A stretch of 64,000 bases of DNA from Apricaphanius iberus (lineage: Eukaryota > Chordata > Actinopteri > Cyprinodontiformes > Aphaniidae). The stretch covers positions 1,178,001 through 1,242,000 of the forward strand of contig JAPXFQ010002804.1 in NCBI GenBank assembly GCA_028564705.1, written 5' to 3'. The stretch's first letter is position 1, and each line of letters starts with the position of its first letter. Below, in pieces: positions 44,973 through 56,104 of the stretch. The notes under the pieces are model-generated. The model did not search any database, was not told where the DNA came from, and saw nothing but the letters and a program-made list of their open reading frames with translations. The position numbers and the translations under genes are program-made.

Positions 44973-45155
44973 CAGTGATGCCGGTAACGCTTAACTTAGA
45001 AGGTTGTTACTCCTAATATCACCACTGTTTTAATTAACGACTAATCTAACACACTGGAGTCAACATGACGTTAAGAAGCAAAAATATGTCCAGCTTTGCT
45101 GTTAAAATACACTTCCAAAAAAGTGAGTATTGGCAAAACTGGTAGCCACATTTTT
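44973..45155. mobile_element. Short deleted hAT element, family of 21465-24342
   Basis: It begins CAGTGATGCCGGTAACGC, the inverse of that family's right end. It contains 'acgactaatctaacacac' and then 'aaagtgagtattggcaaaac', which are the inverse of internal family sequence. It is cut by unrelated repeat DNA at about 45155. Confidence 0.55.
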
Positions 45156-46324
45156 TATACTTTGAGCATAGACTGTATATATAAATGGACAAACCCTCGT
45201 TGACATTGCCCATAGGTTTCGGAAAAGCAGAAATGAAGCCAACTGGGCAGTTCCCACCGCCGCCATCTTGTCCTCATCAGTTGCCTTGTCACTCTCAGAA
45301 ACTCCAAAAATTGGCAAAGAGGTGGAGCTGAGAGGCAGGGGGCGGAGGGTTAACACTCCGAGCCGACATAGCTAGAAGCTAGTCGGGAGCTAACTGAAGC
45401 TAAACTAGGCTGCATCCGGTTTCAGCCAGAATTTAGACCCAGAAACATCTCAAGTAGAGAAAAAATATCGATATGGGTCGGGTCGATACTGCTTAATATG
45501 GTGTTATTTTCATTACCATCGGTGGAGGGTGAGGACATAGACGGCTCATCTTAATAACATATCCAGCAAAAAGCAGTCACAAAGTCATCATGAAAACTCA
45601 GATCCTCTCAAAAAATAAGAGGCTTTTGACTCACCAAACATCTCAAACATCCATTAATTCATGCCTCCAGCTGTGTTCCTCACACCCGTACTGATCTAAC
45701 CAGCGATCATCCAGTCTGTCTAGAGTCCAACTCTTGTAGTCTTCCAGCCTGATCTAGCCGTCTCCCGCTCTGAAAGCCGCGGCTTCTGGTCTGCTACCCG
45801 ACCAGAACAGCATTCCTCTCGGCCACCTGACAGAACCCCCCCTACAGCAGGTAAGGCATCAGCCATATAAAGCCTCCAACCAAAGCAGAAACTTCTTGGA
45901 TGGTCTATTACTGTAATCAACACCACAACAAGTTGTCTTTTACCAATAATTGCAGATTAACATCCAAAACCGAATAAAAACTGCAGAGGCAACTGATAGT
46001 GGAGTTCAGAAACACCAAATGACTGAAGTCTTTACGTTAGTCCCAGGCTGTTATGAGCTTCCCCGCAAACAGAGGGAGACAGCATACTACGGAGAAAGAT
46101 ATTAGCTACAGTTAGCCACCGTCGTTAGCCTGGACGGACATGTCAATCAAAAAGACACGCCCCTAATTATTCATAATTTCAAGATTAAATTACAAATAAA
46201 TGGAGAAGTTAGAAAATAATTAAACCCCCTCAGAGTTGCCATGATGGTAAACCTGAACTATCTAACCTAAAACGGTTTTTTGAACCAGGCTGTAAACATG
46301 CTTAATTTTGCTGCTGGATTTTTT
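45156..46324. repeat. Unclassified interspersed repeat
   Basis: The block starts near 'gcatagactgtatatataaa' and ends near 'gaaccaggctgtaaacatgc', sequences I associate with a common fish repeat. Frames inside (45102-45356 and 45720-45926, minus) show no domain. The boundaries are uncertain. Confidence 0.3.
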
Positions 46325-46551
46325 TTTCTGATCCAGAATGGCGATGAGTCTGCATACAGCTTTAATGTCTAGCTTTATTTAGCAAATAAAGCCAAGCCAC
46401 TCTCTCGATACTATCGGCCATAGTTCAGAACGTACGGCAACAGAAGAAGCCCCGCCCACGCGTTCTTTTTTCCTGAGATGCAAGCGTTGCATGCGTCAAA
46501 CTTCATCGGTTGGATGCGTCGAGCAACGCATCCAACGGTTGCGGTCTGAAC

Positions 46552-47466
46552 CAGAGGGTGACAATTTTTCGGGATTCCCACGGGTCACGGGATTCCTGCA
46601 GGATTCCCGCGGGACGGGAGTCAATTTCACTGTTGGTAACGTGATTTGGATGGGAAAGGAAATAATCCACGGGATCGGACGGGAAACCGGAAATTAGAAT
46701 TTTCTTTTTTTTTTTTTTACATCTATCTTTAGTTGAATTACATCGGTCTACTACACTGCACGCGCCAAAACTGAAACTGCTACGTTGTTGCTACACCACC
46801 TGGATAAACTGGTAAGCATATGATATCCGACTGAAAATGCGTGTGACTTATGCTGCATTCGAGAGCCCATTCAAACCAGTGGGACATGGGACTTATCCTA
46901 CCCCCAAATAGGAAAAGTGCACTGGAATGCCTGTCAAAGTGGAACCTCCCACCTGCGAACTCGGGGTAGTTCAACGTACCCCGACTTCACCAAAATTAAC
47001 GTCATGTCGAGAGAGGTAAAACTTGAATGAATAGGCTATAAACTGTACTTCTCTGCTTGTAGTGTTGTTTTAGACACTGTTATTTTAACACAACTTGTTT
47101 TCCATATTATGGTGTGAATGTCGTTATTATCTGTTAGCATGCCTCTTCATAAACAAAGCGATCTGTTTAGCGCGGCGGTCGTCCAGTTTCTGTTTACATT
47201 CCACTTCAATTGCCTCGAACGCTTAGAAGTGGGAGCTAGTACATTTCAGGTAGGAGAAGTCCCCCGTCCCACTGGTTTGGATGGGCTCTCGATAGCAGTA
47301 TTAATAGTTTAATTAATACGGGATTCGGGTCAGGATGGGAGTCTTTCTCTCGAGATTTTTTCGGGACAAGATTTTTTTGGGGGGGCTGTCACGTGATCGG
47401 GACTTGACGGGAGTATTTTTTTGGGATCGGGACGGGAGCGACAATTGATTCCCGTGTCACCCTCTA
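46552..47466. mobile_element. hAT element, copy 1 (AGAGGGTGACAA termini)
   Basis: The ends are CAGAGGGTGACAA and TGTCACCCTCTA. They are flanked by perfect 8-bp duplications GTCTGAAC (46544-46551 and 47467-47474). 'cgggattcccacgggtcacg' and, at the other end, 'gggatcgggacgggagcgac' are subterminal GC-rich repeats. It is 915 bp, non-coding, and carries the inner MITE 46851-47300. Copy 2 is at 53619-54679. Confidence 0.9.
46851..47300. mobile_element. Inner PIF-like MITE, copy 1
   Basis: Its ends TGCTGCATTCGAGAGCCCAT and ATGGGCTCTCGATAGCAGTA are inverted over ~50 bp. TTA flanks both sides (46848-46850, 47301-47303). The same insertion exists at the same place in hAT copy 2. Confidence 0.75.
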
Positions 47467-47483
47467 GTCTGAACGCAGCATAA

Positions 47484-47821
47484 GGCATTAATTTCATTGT
47501 CTCTTACTGAATGTAAACTTATTAACTGTGACTACTATGGATCAGTTAAGGGTTAGGTTAGATACACGCATTATTGCCATGACACCACGTGGTATCACCT
47601 AGATAAAATACAGCAGTCCAGTCTATTCTCCTCTGTTTTGCATCTTCACCATAGTAATTTATGCTGCAGACCTAACCTGTTCAAATTTAATTAAAGATCT
47701 CACAACTTCAACTGTGTCAGTCAGAATTAAATTGTTCACATTTTTAATGAAGTTACAAAAAATTAATGTGCCGATATCATAAGTTCTTGCATGTGATTGC
47801 ATGGAAGCTACCAGTCATCTC
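47484..47821. other. Intergenic, nothing recognised
   Basis: AT-rich DNA between two MITEs. Confidence 0.4.
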
Positions 47822-47824
47822 TTA

Positions 47825-48615
47825 TGCTGCGTTCACACCACCCCAAACGACAGCGTAAATTGTAGCAAGATTACATGTAAAGTCTGTGGTCGAGTATGTC
47901 AGAGGTCCGTCAGAGTCTCTGTGGTGCGTTGTGTACGTTGGCTCCGTCAACTTTTCAAGCGTTACTCGCGTTGCAAGCGGCAACAGAGCATACACAAGCA
48001 ACGCAGAAGTTCAGCTAGCTGAACCTTTGACAGACTTGACGCACTTCACGCAGTGCGTCAACCAATCAGACCATCTCTCTGTACTGATGTCACTATACAC
48101 GTATCTTGAATGAAGCGGGACCAATGAAAACACTTTAAAAAAAAAGCCGATTTCAAAAATCAGCAATAACACTTACCGAAGACAGATGGACAGGCGCTCC
48201 TAAGGAGGAACAGAGCACCTGTAGTTGGTGTCCTGGTTGGAGATTTGAGCTCCAATGCTGCCTAGGAGGTCCTAAAATTGGGCGCGGGACAGACAGAAGT
48301 AGCGCTGAAAGCGAATTTCATCCATAAGCAGCTCCTGGAGCAAGTGGTTAAACTCCCTAAACTCAGAACGCATCTGAAGAATGGGCGCTGATACACCCTA
48401 TGTCAACGTTGTCTAGCTTTATCTAGCAAATAAAGCCAAGCCACTCTCTCGATAGGCTCTGCCATAGTTCAGAATGGCCAGCAACAGAAGAAGCCCCGCC
48501 CACGCACTCTTTCTTGCTCAGAAGCAAACGTTGCAAGCCTCAACGTACATGCATCAAACTACATGCGTTGGGTGCGTTGCCTGACACAGACAAACTGTGC
48601 GGTGTGAACACAACA
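47825..48615. mobile_element. PIF-like MITE, complete, TTA target duplication
   Basis: The ends TGCTGCGTTCACACC and GGTGTGAACACAACA are inverted (13 of 15). TTA flanks both sides (47822-47824, 48616-48618), as expected for PIF/Harbinger. The right half is shared with 46325-47480. No transposase is present. Confidence 0.75.
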
Positions 48616-48935
48616 TTACACCTCCACCAAGTGAAGCAGTCTGGAGTGGGACCTTGGGGGAATCCATCTGGGGACAGATAGCTTGAGGTACAGGTAATAT
48701 TGGGTAAGATTCTGCAAAAAAAGGCACAATTAACGTCAGCTTAACTGTTAAATAGTTCAACCTCATCAGTAAACATTCTGTGCTGAAGCATGTGTGTTTT
48801 GATATTGAACTGTCCTCTTGGAACGGATGCAGAGAAAAACCCGGGTGGTAACCACTACTGAAAACAGCACAGTGATCATCACCACACACGTATCGACCAT
48901 ATTTACTGTTTCTAGGTCTGGTTTAACTGCATGTA
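48616..48935. other. Intergenic, nothing recognised
   Basis: No motif or repeat was identified. Confidence 0.35.
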
Positions 48936-49045
48936 ACTATGGGGATTCTAAGTCACGCCCTTCTACTTCCGGTCCATGGGTCCCCTACTGGCCAAAAAAA
49001 TTCATGAAATTCAATGGAGTGATAAAAGTTACCATCCCCCCAGAC
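48936..49045. mobile_element. Fragment of the MITE family at 37441
   Basis: 'gattctaagtcacgcccttc', 'tacttccggtccatgggtcc' and 'attcaatggagtgataaaag' match the left terminal repeat of 37441-38106. A matching right end was not found. Confidence 0.65.
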
Positions 49046-49386
49046 AGCACCAGAACGGACCAAAATGGTCTACTTTTTTAGTGCTTCAATTGTGCTGCTT
49101 TGTGCAGGTAAAATTATCGTTTGTGCTGCTACAGTTTCTGAGTTTTACCTATTTTAAATTAAAACCTACACCATGTAACACCACTATTTCTGAAGGTCTT
49201 TCATAACAGTATTTGGAAATGTGGACCTGTCAAGCAATGGTTAAAAAAATCATCAAATGCACAAGTATTGTGTGTAGGGTTTGTGGATTTCACAAACTGA
49301 ATAGGCTGATGAATGTTTCCATGTTTTAATAATCCCATCTTAAATCTTCGGGCTCCAAAAGATTTACCTACATGGAGTCAGTAGTT

Positions 49387-49485
49387 CTACTGAATCCATG
49401 AGAGAGATAGAAAGTCTTCCTACTGACTCCATGAGAGAGATAGAAAGTCTTCCTACTGACTCCATGAGAGAGATAGAAAGTCTTC
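49387..49485. repeat. Minisatellite, three 33-bp units
   Basis: Units at 49387, 49420 and 49453 (CTACTGACTCCATGAGAGAG then 'atagaaagtcttc') differ by one base in the first unit. Each unit is a multiple of three, and both strands stay open across it. Just upstream, CATGGAGTCAGTAG (49372-49385) is the inverse of the unit's start. The minus-strand frame 49364-49591 begins MDAHPYVGSDSATYIPPADE and runs into the repeats; I do not recognise it. Confidence 0.9.
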
Positions 49486-49854
49486 CTTGTTTTGGGTGGA
49501 ACAGCAAGGCCAACCAATCATCAAATGCATCTTCATCAGCTGGAGGAATGTATGTGGCAGAATCAGAGCCAACATATGGGTGAGCATCCATTTTTTCTTC
49601 AACTGTAAATAGTCATGGATCTAGCGTTGGCATACCTAAATATAAGTGATCCCAGTGTTACCTCATCTTTGAGGTTTTTTAGTTTTGCATAACAAGTACA
49701 TATATTTCCTTAGACAAAGTAAAGATAATGAGCAATAAAGTGATCAACTAGAACAAGCAATTGTTTGAGCTTAGTGGGAAGCTGGTGCTTTAAAACAGAG
49801 GGACTTTTATACCTGTCTAGAGTGGCAAGTAAATTGCAAGTCTTTTTTAAGAAG

Positions 49855-49958
49855 AAAAATCTTAGAAAGGAAGTCAATACGATGGAGGTTCAACGTCTGG
49901 TATCCTTGTGCAGCTGCCACAACCTGGTGCTGAACACCCAGAAGACAGTTGAGATTTA
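49855..49958 (+). pseudogene. Rex1-like LINE RT fragment (after the active site)
   Basis: LRKEVNTMEVQRLVSLCSCH then NLVLNTQKTVEI corresponds to the part just C-terminal of the RT active site in Rex1-type LINEs. It fits after the fragment ending at 44972 in order and orientation. It abuts an L2 fragment at 49960. Confidence 0.55.
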
Positions 49959-49959
49959 A

Positions 49960-50600
49960 CTAGAAATGGTTGTCTTTGGACCAGAAGCTTTGAAAAGGAA
50001 ATTGCGAGGTTAATCACTCCATCTGGATGGCATTAATTTGGCCTCTGTTAATAGTGTAAAGAACCTAGTGTAATTTTTGACCGAGACAGGACATTTAAAT
50101 CCCATATTAAACAGGATTCAAAGATTTCTTTCTTCCACCTCCACAATATCGCTAAAATTAGAAACATCCTGTCCAGGAGTGATGCAGAGAAACTAGTCCA
50201 TGCATTTGTTACTTCAAGGCTGGACTACTGTAATTCCTTATTATCAGGAAGTCCACAAAATGCAATTAAAAACCTTCAGTTGACCCAAAATGCTGCAGCA
50301 AGAGTTCTGATGACTATTAAAAAGAGAGATCATATTTCTCCTGTTTTGGCTTCTCTCCATCGGCTCCCTGTTAAATCCAGAATAGAGTTTAAGATCCTCC
50401 TCCTTACTTATAAAGCCCTTAATAATCAATCTCCATCATACATCAGAGATCTGATTGTTCCATATGTTCCTAACAGAGCACTTTGTTCTCAGAATGCAGG
50501 TCTACTGGTAGTTCCTAGGATTTCTAAAAGTAGAATAGGAGGCAGATCTTTTAGTTATCAGGCTCCTCTACTGTGGAACCAGCTCCTAGTTTTAGTTTGT
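49960..50600 (+). pseudogene. L2-like LINE RT C-terminal fragment
   Basis: It starts in the region following the RT active site ('ttgtctttggaccagaagct'). It continues with FFHLHNIAKIRN-type sequence near 50135, then frame 50280-50636 with TQNAAARVLMTIKKRDHISP, FKILLLTYKALNNQSPSYIR and SYQAPLLWNQLLV. It is the same family as 32996-34544 and 56105-58060. It breaks off at about 50600 without a 3' tail. Confidence 0.75.
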
Positions 50601-51779
50601 GGTCTCAGCAATTTACAACTCAGTCTTAACAACTGAGTCAGCTGCATCAAAACCCACAGTTGGGGGAGATTTTTTTGAGTGTCTCGTAAACATGCAGCTG
50701 AGTCAGACTTCAGTAGTGACAGAAAAACCTGTCCAGTCGAATATCTCTTATGCTATCACAGTGAGGAACATTATAGTTTAATTATTTCAGAGATGCTATA
50801 GGATCTTTCTCACTTAATTCCAAGACTTTTCTCTTTTGTCTTTTTGCAGGGTGGCCAAATTTGGAAGTTGTCTTAGCTTAGGATCTCCAAAATCCATCAG
50901 ATCTGTCACATGACATTTGTATCTGACCATGACACTCCTTACAGTTGCCTCTAATGTCCAAATGTGCATGTGACAAGGAGAAAACGTTTCTCTGCATTTA
51001 ACCATTTCAGTAAGACATTTAACCCAGTCCTTAAGAGTTAGTTCAAGGTCAAAAGCCTGTTACTTTCTGGATCACGGATTTTTACAGTTGACAAGATGTT
51101 TTGTCTATTTAGCTTCACAAACTTGATTTATTTAGCTTGAACAAAGCCTTTGCTGACATATTTTCTTCTAGCTTCTGACTCAGCTGGAAGTGGATATTTT
51201 TCTATTTTGGGGAATGGCCTCTTTTGAAGTGCAAATAATACAAAAAAAAAAAAAAAATCTCTGTCTACAAAAGGCTTTCAAGTAAGTAAATCAGATGCCA
51301 CTTTCTCCACCAATCTACACTTGGAAATTTTGTGAATTTTTTTGTTTTTATTATAAGGTGATTTAATTTGCATGGTGGATTGTATTGTAATTGGTTTACA
51401 TTTTAAGCCATTAACTTGTACTATACAACACCTTGGTCCTGTGTACTGATTGTTTTTAAAGTGCTTTATAAAAACTTTACCTGTAAACTAAAGTACAATT
51501 AATAGCATCTTCCAATATGAAACAACACATTGGTGTAATTTAGAAACAGCCAAAATCTGTAAAAAATATGCATCAATCTACTATGATCAGTTTTACAGTC
51601 ATATACAACCCTTTTATAGCAATTTATTGGCAACTTTTTTCCTGGTACATACTGTTAATTCCATAGGAAATTTATTACAGTGTGTTTTTCTTACATCTCA
51701 TAGTTTGTTGACAAATTTTCACATGAGAATTTCATATGGATCACAGATTTTACCTAGAGGGTTTTTTTCAGCTTTAAAA
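50601..51779. other. Intergenic, nothing recognised
   Basis: Contains an A run at 51241-51257. 'agtgctttataaaaacttta' at 51460 faintly resembles a LINE 3' end. Confidence 0.35.
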
Positions 51780-52160
51780 CATGCATTTACTGGAAGCTCT
51801 GTTGGATTTTCTCACCTAACAGGTTTGGACAATGAAGATGTAAGCATGTTTAAATGTTAAAGGTCAAGGGTTACTCAACCTTTGCTGGTAAACAATCTTG
51901 AAGGACAAAGAGTGGCCTACAGCTAATAACTGGGAGTCTTTTGTCACTTTAAATGAAAAAAAGGGCCACAACTGCAGCTCTTTACAAGTGAATTAAGATA
52001 AATTCAACTTTATGCTGGTTATTGCTCCACTTCATATTGGTTTACTAAACAGGAAAAACATCTACAGTTTGGAATTTGGCAAGGATTTCTAACTGTGGAG
52101 TGTCCATGTTCTTTTTGTGTGAACATTGGTTTCCTCATGGAACTCCGGTTCTCTGAAACA
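51780..52160. repeat. Third, dispersed copy of the 364-bp repeat
   Basis: 'ttttctcacctaacaggttt', 'aaatgttaaaggtcaagggt', 'tttgctggtaaacaatctt' and 'gaacattggtttcctcatgg' match landmarks of the tandem units at 42060-42785, ~9.7 kb away. Confidence 0.5.
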
Positions 52161-53610
52161 GGACAAACAAATAGAGCATAAACATATGCGTATCTCATTT
52201 TACAAAAATGCTTTCTTCTTGCCAAGCTTCCATAAAGGCCAGATCTGTGGGGTAATATGTCTTGTCCTCCTTCAGAGCCACCGAGCTGCTGATTTTATCA
52301 ACACTTTCCTTGTCAGCATGGGTGGATGGGCAAGTTATTTAATTTCAAACAGTTGTGCCAAACTCCCTGAGCTGTCTGCCTTGTTCTCTGGACTCCATGA
52401 TGCTGTCCCTTCGCTAATGTTCTCCAACAAACCTCTGAAGTCGTCATATAAAAGCTGATTAAAGATGAAACTGCACACAAGTGGACTCTGCTTGATAATT
52501 AGGTCAGGACTACTAACTGTGGACACACACACCTAAGGGCAATTTAGAGATACCATTTAACCTAACTCATGAGTTTCGACTGTGAGAGGAAACCAAAGTA
52601 TCTGGAGAGAACCCCTGTAGAACTTTTCACCCACGGACCGCTTTGCCGGATGTACTGACTGAGTTTTGCTTCACGGTAGTACGCTACACGCTACCTAATG
52701 ATATATATAAAAAAACCCTGCAGTTTTGAGACTTGAGCCACAGCAGATCCACCAAAGAAACCAAAGAAGAGATTATCAGAAGAAACGAGGAAAACAAACT
52801 GTTCCCAAGCTGAAAGCTGCCAGAACTTCACCACTGGCGAAAACGTAATAACCTGTGATTCATACCGGACAAACGGATACGCCCGTTGTTAGCCACAGAG
52901 CTGGACGCTGAGCTGGGCCAGCTCCTCTCCCCCAAAGAAGACGCTATCAGAAGAAGCAAAGAAAAGAAACTGGGCAAAAAGAGCAGCTGCCGGAGCTTCA
53001 CTGCTGCAGAATGCTCGGTATGATGATTCACACCAGGGGGTCATCCATTCTGTGAATCAAGGGTAAGGAAAGTTCCAGTGTTATGTCGGCGGAGCAGCAA
53101 GATGGAAAAAGACAGGTCAGAAAACAATTCCTTCCCTTCACTGCTGTGAAAGATCTTTTCTTTCAAACTGTTGCTCAGTTTAGGTTAAAGTTGGATGAGC
53201 TTCTAAAACCCAATGTTACAACTTTTCCGTTTTTTGTGGTCAGCCGCTGTGAATGAGACGTTAGAAATACAGCAGGATGTATGGATGCTGATCTAGCCTT
53301 GTTGCTACTGGATTGGCAACTAATAAATGCTTGCTCCTGGGTTTTTTGGGCATGATGATGTGATACAGTGCCAGGGAAATTGTTTGATGGTTTACCAACT
53401 GAAACGTAGTCAGTTTGATATTTTGTTCTTTTGACTGTGCTTGTAAACTTCTTCAGAAGAGATTTCTACATCTGCTTCGGCTGTCTGCTTGGTTTTGCTA
53501 TTAGCCAGCAGCCTCCATGTCGCGATGCAAAGAGTATAAAACCGCTGTATTTATGGTTGTTTATGTGTTTTGGTTTACTATATTGTTTCAGCATATTTCA
53601 TAGAGAGTTA
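52161..53610. other. Intergenic with a degenerate ~150-bp duplication
   Basis: Segments at 52732-52855 and 52893-53037 share 'agccacag', 'ccaaagaagac/gattatcagaagaa', 'aaaagaaact/aacaaact', 'gagcttcactgct/aacttcaccact' and 'gatgattcacacc/gtgattcatacc'. A frame starting MSAEQQDGKRQVRKQFLPF at 53082 is short and unrecognised. Confidence 0.4.
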
Positions 53611-53618
53611 CCGCTGCG

Positions 53619-54679
53619 TAGAGGGTGACAATTTTTCGGGATTCCCACGGGTCACGGGATTTCTGCAGGATTCCCGCGGAACGGGAGTCAATTTCACTGT
53701 TGGTAACGTGATTGGGATGGGACAGGAAACAATCCACGGGATCGAACGGGAAACCGGAAATTATAATTTTCTTTTTTTTTTTTTACATCTATCTTTAGTT
53801 GAATTACATCGGTCTACTACACTGCACGCACCAAAACTGAAACTGCTACGTTGTTGATACACCACCTCGATAAACTGGTAAGCATATGATATCCGGCTGA
53901 AAATGCGTGTGTCTTATGATGCGTTCGAGAGCCCATTTAAACCAGTGGGACATGGGACTTATCCTACCTCAAAATAGGAAAAGTGCACTGGAAAGCCTGT
54001 CGAAGTGGAACCTCCTACCTGCGAACTCTGGGTAGTTCGACGTACCCCGACTACACCAAAATTAATTCGGAGGATAATGGCGGCGCCCACGGAGTCTCAC
54101 GTTGTGAGAGGTAAAACTTGGATGAATAGGCTATAAACTGTACTTCTCTGCTTGTAGTGTCGTTTTAGATTATCTGTTAGCATGCCTCTTCATAAACAAA
54201 GTGACTTTCTGTTTAGTGTGGCGGTCGTCCATGTTTTCTGTTTACATTCCATTTCAATTGCCTTGAACGCTTAGAAATGGGAACTAGTGCATTTCAGGTA
54301 GGAGAAGTCCCACGTCCCACTGGTTTGGATGGGCTCTCGAACGCAGTATTAATAGTTTGGTAGTCAGACGAGTCGAGTCCATTCATGACGTGGTAAGGTG
54401 GCCAAACGAGAATGCAGGATATGGTTAAAGATGGCAGATAAAGCTAAATAGATGATCTTTCATACTTTGCTAGGCTATTATTTAAAGGGGGGCGGGGGAG
54501 CGAGCGCCATAGGAGGTAAATTACTAATATACGGGATTTTGGTCTGGACGGGAGTCTTTCTCTCGGGTTTTTTTCGGGACAAGATTTTTTTGGGGGGGCT
54601 GTCACGTGATCGGGATGTGACGGGAGTATTTTTTTGGGATCGGGACGGGAGCGACAATTGATTCCTTTGTCACCCTCTA
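53619..54679. mobile_element. hAT element, copy 2 (TAGAGGGTGACAA termini)
   Basis: The ends TAGAGGGTGACAA and TTGTCACCCTCTA are perfect 13-bp inverted repeats. They are flanked by CCGCTGCG at 53611-53618 and 54680-54687, a perfect 8-bp duplication. It is highly similar to copy 1 but carries ~155 bp (about 54357-54515) that copy 1 lacks. The inner MITE is at 53917-54348. No coding capacity. Confidence 0.92.
53917..54348. mobile_element. Inner PIF-like MITE, copy 2
   Basis: Ends TGATGCGTTCGAGAGCCC and GGGCTCTCGAACGCAGTA, flanked by TTA (53914-53916 and 54349-54351). It is at the same position in the host hAT as in copy 1. Confidence 0.75.
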
Positions 54680-54821
54680 CCGCTGCGTTAAAGTGCGGAT
54701 TATTCAGTTAAGTGATGTTTTCGGACTTAAATTAGTGCTAGCTCATTAGCAGAGTAGCTCTGTAGATCTTCACACCATGGTGATGTGATACAGTCCTGTG
54801 CTGTGCCAAGATAGTCATCCC

Positions 54822-55230
54822 TAGAGCTGGGCGATATGAGCTGAAATTAAAATCAAGTTATATTAAGCATTTCACCTCGATAAAGATAACAATGACCACA
54901 TCCAAGTATCCAATAACATCATAAAAAGTTCCTTTATTTGTCGCTAGTCGCATTTTTCTGAAAAACAGTTGCTAGATGAGTCTAAATTATTGATAAATAG
55001 AGCTACACAGTAGCTGCCTTAGCAGCGCTTTTCCCCCTCTGTCACATGACCGTGTGTAGTCACGTGCCTCAAGACAATACTCATTTCTTAAAGAGGCAGG
55101 AGCACCGCTAAACTAAAACAAAAGTTTTCATTTTAAAAAAAATACAGATTTTACCGACACTGGCAAAATAACGTTGGAAACAGTTATACATTTCGATATT
55201 GGTAAATTTTCAGTATACTGCCAAGCCCTA
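54822..55230. mobile_element. hAT MITE (TAGGGCTGGGCG family), inverted copy, 409 bp
   Basis: It starts TAGAGCTGGGCGATATGAGC and ends GTATACTGCCAAGCCCTA. It is flanked by perfect GTCATCCC at 54814-54821 and 55231-55238. Its sequence is the reverse complement of the 17106 copy. Confidence 0.9.
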
Positions 55231-55489
55231 GTCATCCCCATGAGAAATTGTATCTCCTGACGCGGAGCATTCACTCACTCACTAAAGTGTTTGGTTTCCT
55301 CCACTGTTTGATGGTTGGCAGAGATGGATCATACTGTATTTGACAACATAGGGGATAGTCTAGGAGCACAATTCCACGTCATCTTTAAGAGATGCATTGA
55401 AACCTCCCAAACAAAAGTGCACATCAGCTGGCAGAGGATTTCTATCAGAGTGTCTGCCTGCAAGGAGTTCCCTGCAACCAGGAGTTGAG

Positions 55490-55900
55490 TATAGATTTAC
55501 TTTTTTATGACAGGTAAACTATTTAAGTTTTTTCTGGTTTTAGTATATTTAGTTATAGTAATTCCCAAAGACTTAACCTCATTTTTAACTGTAATGCCAG
55601 ATAGGTCAGTTTGCACCTTCATGTATTGACATAAGCTCACATTTTTCAAATTTGAATATAATCCCAATGCTTTAGAAAATATTTCAATTTTGTTGGTTAC
55701 CAAAGGGTCTGTTCTTTTGAAGATAGCGGTATCATCTGCCAACTGTGTGATAGTCAAATTGTTACCCTATATATTCAACGACTCAAAGTCTGGGCTGGTT
55801 TTAAGAGATATAGCCAATAACTCATAAGCTAAAAAATAATAATGAAGGAGAACAGGGACAACCCTCCCAGATTATCAGAGTCCTTTAGTTGTTCCTTGGG
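55490..55900 (-). pseudogene. L1-like LINE RT fragment
   Basis: The minus-strand frame (55497-55757) has TITQLADDTAIFKRTDPLVT with an ADDT active-site motif, then FSKALGLYSNLKN and VKSLGITI. Upstream (55760-55850) is AYELLAISLKTS. These are features of L1-clade RT around motif C. The fragment is 5'- and 3'-truncated. Confidence 0.65.
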
Positions 55901-55942
55901 GGAGAGAAACCAAGCTATTAATGCCATCATACACATTGCTTT

Positions 55943-56092
55943 AATGAATTGCCTGAATTTGTATAGCACTTTACTCAATCCCTAAGGACCCCAAAGGTGA
56001 AGTGTATTGCCCAAGGACGCAACGACTGAGACTGTCAGAGCAACGGCTTCAACTGGCAACCTTCCGATTACAACTCCTGAGCCACAATCACC
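55943..56092. repeat. Interspersed repeat ('tgtatagcactttactcaatccc' family)
   Basis: It contains 'tttgtatagcactttactca', 'attgcccaaggacgcaacga' and 'aaccttccgattacaac'. This is a common fish repeat. A shorter copy is at 44781. Confidence 0.55.
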
Positions 56093-56104
56093 CCATAAAC
56101 TCTG

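Larger units (their letters stand above)
46325..47480. mobile_element. PIF-like MITE (right half), split by a hAT element
   Basis: 'ttagcaaataaagccaagcc', 'cactctctcgata' and 'gaagaagccccgcccacgc' are shared with the complete element at 47825-48615. Its right end GTCTGAACGCAGCA (to 47480) matches that family's terminus and is followed by TAA. The left part is missing or unrecognised. The hAT element 46552-47466 lies 14 bp from the right end. Confidence 0.6.
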
